NCBI GenBank assembly: GCA_014904985.1
Contig: MU129242.1
Location: 1-45,195, forward strand
Direction of reading: 5' to 3'
Source of the DNA: Hydnum rufescens UP504
Taxonomy: Eukaryota; Basidiomycota; Agaricomycetes; Cantharellales; Hydnaceae
DNA: 45,195 nucleotides
In this document: positions 29,814-39,737 of the stretch, one piece after another
How the letters are laid out: every line of letters begins with the position of its first letter
Position numbering within the stretch: the first letter of the stretch is position 1
Translations under genes and position numbers: made by a program
Notes under the pieces: model-generated
The model's input: the letters and a program-made list of their open reading frames with translations, nothing else
Databases searched by the model: none
Told to the model about the DNA's origin: nothing

Positions 29814-30065
29814 TTAAATTTCCATATCTAGACTTTCTTCAGATGACTCGCAATAAGATTCAGTGATTTGGGGTTCTTCCATGTGACTTCCTAGAATTTC
29901 TTGAAGAATGTTCCGTCGCCTCCACTCCACTAATTTGTCTTCCCAATAGCCCCACGAATCTGTGGCTCTCAGTGGTGGCCAAAGATAGGTACTTAATTGA
30001 TTTTCCAGTCTGAGGGATACTGGTGGACGCTGTTTCTTGATAATAATATCCCTATTGAATGTCAT
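29814..30065 (-). CDS. Small reading frame overlapping the end of Family 2 pol
   Basis: An 83-codon frame starts at ATG 30065 and overlaps the pol TGA at 30064-30062 (ATGA). It reads RPPVSLRLENQLSTYLWPPL, then WGYWEDKLVEWRRRN, and has an acidic end (ESSEESLDMEI). It could be a separate short protein. It could equally be the natural C-terminus of Pol after a one-base shift, since Family 1 Pol has WYRPF-linker-acidic tails in the same place. I recognise no domain. Confidence 0.45.
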   Translation of the reverse strand: MTFNRDIIIKKQRPPVSLRLENQLSTYLWPPLRATDSWGYWEDKLVEWRRRNILQEILGSHMEEPQITESYCESSEESLDMEI

Positions 30066-31862
30066 TGCACGTCCTGTATTTTTTGTGTATTTTCTTGAAT
30101 TGATCCTTCTTCTATGGCACTGTGGCTCTCATTGCCGACACTGTCCGTTACAGCTATATTGTCACGCATATGATATTTTTTTAATCAGTTTCCAGCGAAT
30201 ATTCCATTGATTAGGGTTCCATCCAATTCTTCAAGTCGATAGGATCCGCGAGGGTGATGATGCCAAACCCTGTATGGTCCAATCCACCATATTTCCCCCT
30301 TTCATCTGTGTTGCATTAGTAATATGGAATTAAATACCAGCACAATTGTCCCCGGTGAATAATTTCCATTTACTAATATATTTTCATTTCATTTGGCATA
30401 ATCCTGTGCACTTCAAATTCTTGCTTTGAGGATGTCACTTGAAGCTGCTTGGATATCCTCGTCTCAGTGTGCCAACTGTATTCCGCGGATTGCTAGTAAT
30501 TTTTCCGTGGTTTGGACTGCGCCCCATTTTAATGTATACCATGATGCATCTGTAATATCGAATGGAAACATGTGATGTTTTCCGTAAAGTAGGTAATAGG
30601 GGGTGTGGCTGGTCGTCCACTTTACTGTTACTCAGTCTGCCCACATACATGAATAAAAATATTTTGACCATTGACTCGGATTTCCTTTACTAGCAACGAA
30701 TAATGAATTAATCCAGGTCCTATGACTGCATTCTATCATTCCATTTGCTTCTGGGTGATATGGGGCTGCTCGAACAATGGGAACATTACATTCATCCGCC
30801 ATGGTTTGGACTAATCCATCGAATTCCATGCCATTGTCCATAGTGATTTGTAATACACAGCTGAACCGGCACATGACATCTTCAAATAGAAACCGGGTGA
30901 CATTCTTACTTGAGGCCTTACGTAACATTTTTGCTTGCAGCCATCCGGAGAGATCATCCCTGAGATTGACGATATATTTGAATCCATTAGACACCGGCAT
31001 GTGAACCGTGTCCATATTAAATTTATGTAATATTGTATTAACGTAGGTTGGGCTCAATGTGATTTTTGGGTGGGTCACAGATCTTTGCTGGCATTCATGG
31101 CATGTCCGGCAATACCAGGCTACATAGGATAACATATTAGGCCAGTAAAATCTGTCTGATAATTTTTTGAACATCGGGTCTTGTCCGGGGTGACCAGATT
31201 CGTCATGTGCTGCCTTACATAAGCGGGCTCGATCATCCGGGTTTTTGATAACTTTCAGTGGCAATTGACCAGTTTTAGGCCTTCTCCATAGGGTTTCTTG
31301 ATACAAAAAATAGTGTTTGGTACTCTGAATAAATGTTTTGGTGTTCTTGACTCCTGAGGGTATTTTTAAGTGGTTTAAGTAATATTCAATCCTTTTCCAA
31401 TAGTCTTCTCCATCAGAATCTTTGAGTTTGTGTGGATGTTCTTTGATTTTTGAGTCAATTTCTGAGTGTTGTGAGACTGTATTGAAATTTCTTTGAGTTA
31501 CTGAGTGGGCTTGGCATGAAAGAGCTACAAATCCACCATTTCTTGACATATTTTCTTGTGGTTTGAGTGATATTACTGTGTTATTTTGTCTGAATTCAAT
31601 GATGTCTTCATATGGTTCCCTCTTAATCCTTGTAGCTGATAGTGTGGCTGATGAGGAATCATGCAGAGTCCAGTCTTCATATTCTTCTAGGGATTGTGGT
31701 CCAGGAATATAATTTTCTAGTTCATTCTCTAAATTTTCTGAATCATTTTTATGTCCTGAATGTTTTGACAATCCTTCTGGTTTTGTTTCTGAGACAAGGA
31801 TCCAGTCTTCATATTCTTCACATAAGAGGGCAACTACATTGACCCTTCAAGGCCCCATTTTA
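30062..31862 (-). pseudogene. Family 2 Ty3/gypsy pol: RNase H end and integrase
   Basis: The frame begins at the minisatellite junction with VNVVALLCEEYEDW, matching an RNase H tail. An acidic linker follows, then the zinc finger (HDESGHPGQD; CRTCHECQQ) and the core with MDTVHMPVSNG, MDNGMEFDG and ANGMIECSHRTW. The catalytic Glu is intact here. The C-terminal module WWIGPYRVWHHHPRGSYRL is a classic GPY/F motif. Eight TGA codons (31849, 30634, 30466, 30415, 30391, 30304, 30187, 30064) and no TAA or TAG interrupt the frame. Protease, RT and most of RNase H are missing. Genes 1 and 2 lie downstream on the same strand. Confidence 0.85.
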
Positions 31863-31896
31863 ATGTATGAAACCCCCCCCTTGAAGGGGGTGAGGA

Positions 31897-33322
31897 TATC
31901 AGGTTATTACCTACTGCCAGATCCATATTACCTACTACCATGATCCTGAACACCTACTTCTGAGATCCTGGACACCTACTACAAGAGACCAATTACCTAC
32001 TACAGGACATTGGTTACCTACTACAGAGTTGGGATCACCTACTACAGATTCAGATTCACCTACTATGGGATATAGATCACCTATGCCTGATGCCAATTCA
32101 CCTATTACAGCCTTCAGACTACTTGCTCCAGGCCTAGAATTACCTGCTACAGAATCTGGATTACCTACTACCCCATCCAGATCACTTACTATCCAACTTT
32201 GATCACCTACTATAGGATCCTGATCACCTGCAACACATCATGGATCTCCAACTACAGGCCCAGGATCACCTACTGAAGCTGATGGAGTACCTACTACAAG
32301 ATCTGGATCACCTACTACACCACAAAAATTACCTGCTACAGCATGGGATCACCTGCTACAGAGTCAAGATCACCTACTACAGCATATGGATCACCTATTA
32401 CTGGCAGTATCACCTGCTACAGTGTTGACATTAGCTACTCCAATATTAGGTTTACCTATTACAGCATGAGGATTATCTGCTACCACATTGTGATTACCTG
32501 CTACACAATTGGAACTACCTACTATAACATTGGGATTACCTACTACCACATCTGCATTAGCTGCTAAAACATTGGGATTACCTGCCACCACATCTGCATT
32601 ACCTGCTACAGCATCAGGATCACCTACTACTGCATCAGCAGTACCTGCTACAGCTTTAGGACTACTGGCTACTGCATCAGTATTACCTGCTACCACATTC
32701 ACATTACCTGTGCTGCATCAGTATTACCTACTGCAGCTTCAGCCTTACCCACTCCCACATCAGGGTTACCTGCTACAGCATGAGGAATACCTGCTACAAC
32801 ATTTTTATTATCTACTACCACATGGAGAATACCTGTTACTACATGGGAATTACCTACTACAACATTGTGATTATCAACTACAGCATGGGAAGTACCTACT
32901 ACCACACTGGGATTACCTGCCACAGCACTGGGAATACCTACTACTGCATTGAAATTACCTGCTATGGTATGGAGACTACCCATTACCACATGGGAATTAC
33001 CTGCTCTACATCAGCATTACCTACGACACATTTGGAGTTACCTGCTACACATTGGGATTACCTGCTACAGCATGGGGATTACCTACTACCACATTGGATT
33101 ACCTACTACTATATTGAGATTACCTGCTATTGTATAAGGATTACCTACTACTATATTGAGATTACCTGCTATCATATGGGTATTACCTACTATCATATGG
33201 GATTAACTACTACTATATTGAGATTACCTGCTATCATATGGGTATTACCTACTACCCTGTACAAATTACCTGCTATCATATGGGTATTACCTACTACCCT
33301 GTACAAATTACCTGTGATCAAT
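31897..33322. repeat. Minisatellite of about 1.4 kb with a 21-bp unit
   Basis: Head-to-tail units approximate ATTACCTACTACCACATTGGG, with spacer variants of 21-27 bases at the left end and cleaner 21-base units from about 32450. Because the period is a multiple of three, long frames open on both strands: VVGNPNV-type heptapeptides on minus and tyrosine-rich ones on plus. It abuts the truncated Family 2 pol at 31862 and an N gap on the right, so its true length is unknown. Confidence 0.9.
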
Positions 33323-33347
33323 NNNNNNNNNNNNNNNNNNNNNNNNN
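33323..33347. other. Assembly gap of 25 N
   Basis: Twenty-five unknown bases lie between the minisatellite and a Family 1 LTR. The round number suggests an arbitrary gap size. The start of the LTR and any target duplication are hidden here. Confidence 0.95.
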
Positions 33348-34271
33348 ACTTATTTTTCGAATTTCTCCGTTATTTTGATCGGATCGACTCGAAATGATGC
33401 CCCAGAAAGATACGAATCGTACCTATCGAACGGTACCAAACACGCGACGAACGGATCAAAAATGCGTCCCCTGTAACAATATCTTTCCATGATTCATACT
33501 CTGAAGGAGTATTCTTGATTTTCGAAGCCAATTCTTATCGGATTCATTCGCGAGTACCACGCCCTGAAAGCTGTTGAGAATGCTCATCAAACAGTACCAA
33601 GGGAAAAACGAGCGGACACGAACTCCATTTTTCACAAGACAACTCCCTCCCCATGACTCCCCCTTTGCTCCACCATTCAAAATAGCAAAATTACTTCCGG
33701 CCCTCTTATGTCCAATGGAGAAGACCCTCAGGGCGACCTATTCCACTTTGCCTGAAGGGAACTTGTCCAGGTTTGAAGGAGGAATAGCATGTAATGTGTC
33801 AATCTCCCCTTTTATCTTGAAATTGGAATATCTCCATCAGTTTTGAAGATTTTAACTTTATTTCTTTTTCTCTGTGTGTCCCTTAAGTCCGACTTTTTCA
33901 CTTTCTATTGAGTTGAAGTCTGGATTGTATATTAGGTGCAGCTAGCACACAAATTCATTAGTTCTCCTCCCTCCAGTTTGAAGCTCCTTGAACAGCTGCT
34001 GGTCCCTGGGTGATTTCTCACTACAAAAAGCGAATTCTAACTACACTTTGACTAAGGTCTCAAGAAGAGATTCTCAGGTGTGGTAATTTGACTGAAAGGC
34101 ACATTCTCACTTAATTGCTTGGGCTTTGTTGGCTCACTGCAATTTCCCCTGTTCAAAAGACCTTCCCCCACTCAGACCTGAACATCCGGATTAGATCTGT
34201 GATCCCCTCTTTCATCCCTGGCTCAACATCATGGACAGTAGTTGGATTGGTTTATAACCATCCTGCTTACA
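33348..34271 (+). repeat. Family 1 LTR, 5' end lost in the gap
   Basis: It matches the 5' LTR from the first 160-bp module to the terminal TGCTTACA (34264-34271), with both modules, the TATA-like GTATATTAGG and the CT-rich tract. What follows (CTGTCCTGTTGC) is not the Family 1 primer-binding region, so this is a solo or recombined LTR, or one from a related family. Confidence 0.85.
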
Positions 34272-36216
34272 CTGTCCTGTTGCTTCAAAGTCTGCCCCTA
34301 CCCCTGCCCCTGTCTCTATCGAGCCGTCAACTTCTGCCTCTGCTGTTCCCTCTGCCTCTGCTGTTCCCTCTGCCTCTGCTGTTCCCTCTGCCTCTGTTGT
34401 TCCCTCTGCCACTTCCCCCATGCCCTCTACTCCTGCTGAAATCCCTCCCTCCGTCAAGAGCCCTGTCGTGGCCCCCACTTCTCCGCCCCCTACTCCCGCT
34501 GAAATCCCCCCCTCCACCAACACCAAGAGCCCTGTCATGGGCCCCACTTCCCCTCTGCCCCCTACTCCCGCTGCAATCCCACCCTCCACCAAGAGCCCCA
34601 CCTCTGCTGCACCCCTTGTGCATGAACTGCGGTCTCAAGCCTCTTCTGAGATCTCGGATGTCACAAGCCTTGTGCTAGATGAACAGGAGGCCTTTCCTCC
34701 AAGGCCTTCGCCCATACCTTGAACCTTGGCTACTTCAGCAGTTCAATATAGTGCTCCAAACTTGCCCAGTAAGTCAAAAGAGATTGAAGGATCTGGTGCC
34801 CTTGCGAAGCAGACTAAATACCACCCCTCCGATCATGAATGTGAACAGGATGAGCAGGAACGCCGTGAATGGGAACGATGTGACTGTGATGAATGAGAAT
34901 GCCATGACCAGGAATGACGTGATCAGGATGAGCAAGAACGGCGAGACCAGGAACGACATGATCGGGATGAGCAAGAATGGCAAGACTGGGAACAACGTGA
35001 TCAGGATGAGCGAGATTGACGTGAGCAAGAGCATGAGCGGCGACAGATGAGGGAGTATGGCTGTGACCAGGTGGTGTGAAGACTGGAGTGGGAGCCTCCT
35101 GCTCATCATTCTTGTGAGCATGGGCAAGGCCAGATGCGTATGTCATATGATGACTCGATGTGATTTGGAGTCGCTGGGTCTAGTCGGTATCCAGCAGGGG
35201 CCTATGCTACAGCAATGCCCCAACCTCCAACTGGACCACAGTCTTCATGCCCTGCAGGCCCTCCTGCATCAGCCTATGGTCAACAGCCTCCTATGGAACT
35301 GCATTCAGGTCATCTGACTATTGCCTCTTCTGCTCCTCCCATCCCTCCAGCCCCTCCTCTTGTTGCATCAGTTATTGCGCCTCGTCTCAATGCTGTTCCT
35401 CTTAAGTCCTGGCATTGCATCAACATCAGTCCAATTAGTGAATTTGACTGGGATGTAGAGTGGGTACTCCGGCTTCATCAATGGGAGGTTCTTGCTGCTC
35501 GCAAGAGCAAGCCCACTCGGCACAAGGGTGCTCCCTATCACATCTTCCTGATGTTCAAGGCAGAGGGCAGGCACAATGCCTGTTGGGAGTACCTCAGGAA
35601 TGAGCAGAGCCGATATTTGCTGACAGGTGTGGAGGATTACATCTGGGAGAAACCACTTCAAAATTTTGTTGGTGTTGTGGACATCTTTTACATTGATCGC
35701 ATGTATGCCCATGCCTCCTCAGAGGAAGAAGTCTCTCAACTCCTTGCTGTTGGCCCCCCCACTTTGAACAGAGAAAGTTCACTAGGTCAGATCATACTGG
35801 ACTATGAACAGTATCCCCCTATTCCTGTCGATAAAAATGCCCTGGTCCCTCGGAAGATGGATGTCGCTGATATTTCAGCATCCTGGTATAGTGCTCGTCT
35901 CACCGCAGCACCTGCTGGTTCTGTGACCTGTTGGATGCATCATCTGGAGATGATGATTCTGGCTCACACCAATGGAATGGCTATTGGCAACCCGGTGAAG
36001 TCACACTTCCAGGAGCCAATCTGGTGGACTACCGGTGGCACAATGGTGGCTGACCTTCGTCAGATCACCAAGTGGAAACAGGCAGACATTCACAAGGAGG
36101 GGTCACAACTCAAGACCCAAGATGCAAGTGAGGAGATGTTTGGGCGAATGAAAGGGAATGCAATTTGGAGAGTGATACTAGACTTGACCTTGGAGCAGCC
36201 ATGGTATCCTAGCTAA
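34258..36216 (+). pseudogene. Unrecognised protein, one frame broken only by TGA codons
   Basis: A single frame of about 650 codons runs to TAA at 36214. It is interrupted by TGA at 34720, 34894, 34915, 35017, 35077 and 35161, with no TAA, TAG or frameshift between. The N-terminal part is Pro/Ser/Ala-rich, with an 18-bp repeat (SASAVP, 34327-34400) and a longer STKSP/PTPAEIPPS repeat. Next comes a highly charged stretch with RDQDEQERRDQERHDRDEQE. From about 35390 a globular-looking domain starts with LKSWHCINISPISEFDWDVE and includes HIFLMFKAEGRHNACWEYLR, FYIDRMYAHASSEEEV and WWTTGGTMVADLRQITKWKQ. I recognise no family. It lies directly behind a Family 1 LTR. Confidence 0.65.
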
Positions 36217-36719
36217 AGCATAGTGTTCTCCATTGGTACTTGCTTTCCCTCCTACTCATTCTCACAGTGTTACTTATTGTTATCATGATTCTTATCAGCT
36301 TTGTCCCTGTTGTCCATGTCAGTTCCAATCTTGTGGTCCACACACTCGCCATCTGCAACCTCATGGTGCATCCTTGTCATCCCCATCCCTTTCATCTTTG
36401 TCTTTGTCGTCTCATTTCTCACCGTACTCTCCACCATCATTCCTCCTTATATTTGCTCTCTGTTTTGTATTTCTTTTTGTATTCTCATGAAAGTAATGCA
36501 TTTATGATATGATATTTGTTGACTCTAAACTTGGGGTGTTGAATGTCAAACTCCAAACTCCAAACTCTGAATGTCGAACTTCGAACTTTAACTCCAGGTT
36601 TTGAGGAGGCAATGCACTCTGTTGCATTGAATCTTCATGCCCATGCTTACCAACTGCTGCCTGATGATGACTGCACTTAGCACTCACACCATGTTCACTT
36701 CTGTTTTTTTTCAAGCAAC
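36217..36719. other. Non-coding stretch, no gene seen
   Basis: The sequence is CT-rich up to about 36480, giving leucine-rich frames that are composition artefacts. It then has short repeats around AACTCCAAACTCC (36545-36600). It leads into the duplicated 5'-end modules of the gene at 39738. Confidence 0.6.
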
Positions 36720-37114
36720 AAGAATGCGAGTTGACGGTCCAGGGAACTCGCTCTGTTGCATTCCCTACCCTCACTCTACTTGCTTAAGAATGACCAGTAA
36801 GAGAACTCGAGGATCTGGGCTCAACGATCCAAAATCTTATGATGTTCAACACCTAGGTGCATTCTTGGCTCTGGCACAATCAACACAACAAGAGTTGACT
36901 GTCTGGGACACAGTTTCTTGTGTCTCCGCTTTTGCTCTATCTCAAGTAACAAGATCGCAAGTTGGGTGTCCAAGGAACTCGCTCTGTTGCATTCCCTGCA
37001 CTCACTCTGCTCACTTAACCATGACAAGTGAGCACACTTACAAGAAATCCAGGTCCAATGACAATGTTCAATGCCTATTTGAGTCCACACCATGCCCATT
37101 TACGTTCTTCACAC

Positions 37115-38470
37115 CAACTGGTATCATATCGGACTCCAATGATGGTATCTCCCATGGCCGTCCCTATCTACGAGGGTTTTGCAACTTGGTGACATTGGAT
37201 AGCCTTTTTCTCAGTTGCGCCGATGGATTGTGGTTCTGCAGGGACGGCGGGATGCATTGAAGTAGAAGAGGCCTTTTTGGACGTCAATGCAAAGAAAGGT
37301 TGTGACAGCATTGGCCAGTATCTTACGTTGCTACCTACACCTTCCCATTTACGAGCTTCACACCTATGGATGCTGTGGTTCAGGTTTAAACCTGTGGAAC
37401 CTGAGTTTAAACCTGAACCTGACCCAGGTCAGGTTCCATTGGGGTCAGGTTTCATTTCATTTTCTTCAGGTCAGGTTCAGGTTTTGCCCTTGCCCTGAAT
37501 CCAAAAACTGGTCTGAAACCAGGTTTAAACCTGAACCTGAAAGGTAGGGTGTAGGTTCCATTCCATGTAAATTGACCACTATTCTGGCACCAAATCTGGC
37601 AATTTACACATGTGACTATAGTTCTGGAGTCAGAAGTCACATGACTTGGCCATCAAATGAGGTAATTGGTGCAGGTCACAAGTCACATGACAGAATGTAG
37701 TGACTAAATACCCTCTCCAGAAGATGTGTGAGCAGTAAATTGAAGTGAAAGGGGGCTAGGAAGGAGATGTGGATCTAAAGCAGGATGTAAAGGGAGTGGC
37801 AGAGGCAGAGACTTGAGCAGAGGGTCTAGATATTCTGTAGTACCCCCTGAAAATGTTGGCTTCCCTCATACCTCAGGGTTCAGGTTTAAACCTGAACCTG
37901 ACCTGAATGAGACTGAACCTCAGGTCAGGTTCAGGTTTTGCCCTCATGGGTGATTTTGGAACCTGGTCAGGTTTAGGTTTTGCCCAAATTGGGCAAAACC
38001 TGACCAAAACCTGACCATGGCAACCATATTCGCACCGACCAGTATCGAATTGGACTCCAATGATGATGTTGCCCACAGCCATCCCAATCTACAAGGGTTT
38101 CGCAGCTTGGTGATGTTGGATGGCCTTTTTCTCAGTCACGCCGATGGACTGCAGTTCTGCAAGGATGGTAGGACACATTGAAGTAGAAGAGGCCTTTTTG
38201 GACATCAATGCGAAGAAAGGTTGTGACAGCATTGGCCAGTATCTTACGTTGCTACCCACACCTTCCCATTTACGAGCTTCGCACTGACTGGTATCAAATC
38301 GGACTCCAACGATGGTGTTGCCCACAGCCGTCCCAATCTATGAGGGTTTCGCAGCTTGGTGATGTTGGATGGCATTTTTCTTGGTCATGCCGATGGACTG
38401 CGGTTCTGCAAGAAAGGTTGTGACAGCATTGGCCAGTATCTTATGCTACACCTTCCCTATTTATGAACTT
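37115..38470 (+). repeat. Tandem 250-bp units, one interrupted by a hAT-like element
   Basis: Units share TCGGACTCCAATGATGG, GAGGGTTT, TTGGTGATGTTGGATGGC, GCCGATGGACTG, AGGTTGTGACAGCATTGGCC and CTTCCCATTTACGAGCTTC. Starts are at about 37120, 38040 and 38289. The first interval is longer only because of the 664-bp insert at 37365. After subtracting it, spacing is about 250 bp each time. No convincing coding frame runs through the units. Confidence 0.75.
37365..38028. mobile_element. Non-autonomous hAT-like miniature transposon (664 bp)
   Basis: The ends are imperfect inverted repeats: TATGGATGCTGTGGTTCAGG on the left and, reversed, TATGGTTGCCATGGTCAGG on the right. They are flanked by 8-bp duplications TTCACACC (37357-37364) and TTCGCACC (38029-38036). 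The neighbouring tandem unit (38278 onward) shows the uninterrupted site. Both ends carry many subterminal AACCTGA and CAGGTTTAAACCTG motifs in both directions. There is no transposase gene. An 8-bp duplication and TA...TA ends fit the hAT superfamily; this is inference. Confidence 0.7.
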
Positions 38471-39737
38471 GGCCTCAACTGGTATCGTATTGGGGTCCAA
38501 TGACTCACCCCCTCTATTTATGAACTTCACCCCAGCAGGGATCATGCTAGACTCTGATGATGATGCCCCACACCTTCCCTATTTATGAACTTTGCCTCGA
38601 CTGGAGAGTTAATTGTCTGGGGCACAGTTTCTTGTGTCTCCATGCTTTTACTCTGTCTCAAGTAACAAGAACGGGAGTTGGGCGTCCAGGGAACTCGCTT
38701 TGTTGGGTTCCCTACACTCACTCCGCTTGCTTAAGAGTGGCCTGTGAGAACACTTATGAGACCCAGAAGACCCAGTTCTAATGACGATTTCAACGCCTAT
38801 TTGAGCCCACAGAGTGTGGAGATTTTGCACTGATTGGTGTTGTGCTGAACTCCAATGATGGAGTCACCCACGCTATCCCTATTTACGAACTTTACACCGA
38901 TGGATATCGATCTGGACTCGTGCCCACACTGTCCTTATGTATGACGGCTTTGCATGCACTAGTGCCATTCTGACTCTGCTGATGGTGTCACCCTCACCCT
39001 TGCTATCTCTATCTATGAAGGTATTCCATGGCTCAATATATGCTTTGGCTCTGCCAGTGGAACAATGACCTTCAAGTGAGAGGAGAGTGTCGAGCTGGGA
39101 CTTGAAATGTGTAATCTAGAAGGGCGACTTTTTCCCCTCATTCTCACTATCTCACAAGCACCCCTTTCCTCTGCATGGCTACTTACCTGTGATGTGAAAA
39201 ATAATTGTAACAGCTCAACTGTTCGTTATGTATCCGTCTTTACTTCAACATATGCCTAATGAATTACTTGTTTAGACTGACATGTTGGTGTTGAGTCATT
39301 TTTGCTTCCATAGTCGGCAGTTTCCTCACCGAACTGCAACCACACCACGACCAGCTGGCTTTGAGACAGCAAATGCGTGCTGTTGCATTTTTTTTCATAC
39401 CTGCTTTGGAGAGGGCTTTTCAGTTGGCCTGCATTGCATTCTCAAATCTGCTTTCTTAATAAGCAGGGAGTTGATCACCTAGGAACATGCTCCAGTGTGT
39501 TCTTGGCTTTTACTCCATTACAAGTACAAGGGACAAAACAAGAGTTGATTGTCTGGGGCACACTTCTGCATTGCTCACTTTCACTCTATCTCAAGCACCA
39601 GGACTACGAGTTGATTGTCTGGAACATACTTTTTTGTGTTCTTTGCTTTCACTCCCCCTCAAGTAATAAGAACACAGGTTGATTGTTCAGGGAACTCGCT
39701 TAGTCGACCTCCCTACCCTCGCTCTGTTCTCCTAAGC

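Larger units (their letters stand above)
36720..39737 (+). repeat. Dispersed and tandem copies of the upstream region and first codons of gene 39738
   Basis: A module recurs at about 36720-36835, 36890-37050, 38600-38770 and 39480-39770. It reads GTTGATTGTCTGGG, CTCTATCTCAAGTAACAAGA, GGGAACTCGCTCTGTTG, CACTCACTCTGC and CTTAA, then an ATG-like start with TTACAAGAAA codons. Only the last copy leads into a long frame (MGNSKTYKKPRG at 39738). The others stop within 20-40 codons. The rest of the interval shows no gene. Confidence 0.65.

Noticed and set aside
32391..32989. Valine/glycine/asparagine heptapeptide proteins on the minus strand
   Set aside because: Open frames occur on both strands of a 21-bp minisatellite because the period is a multiple of three. 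There is no start context or flanking gene structure.
31897..33322. CRISPR-like array
   Set aside because: The units are contiguous and variable, without distinct spacers, and the context is eukaryotic.
34115..34678. Leucine-rich, membrane-like protein
   Set aside because: It is the wrong frame of the Ser/Ala/Pro repeat. The supported frame continues to 36216 and is broken only by TGA.
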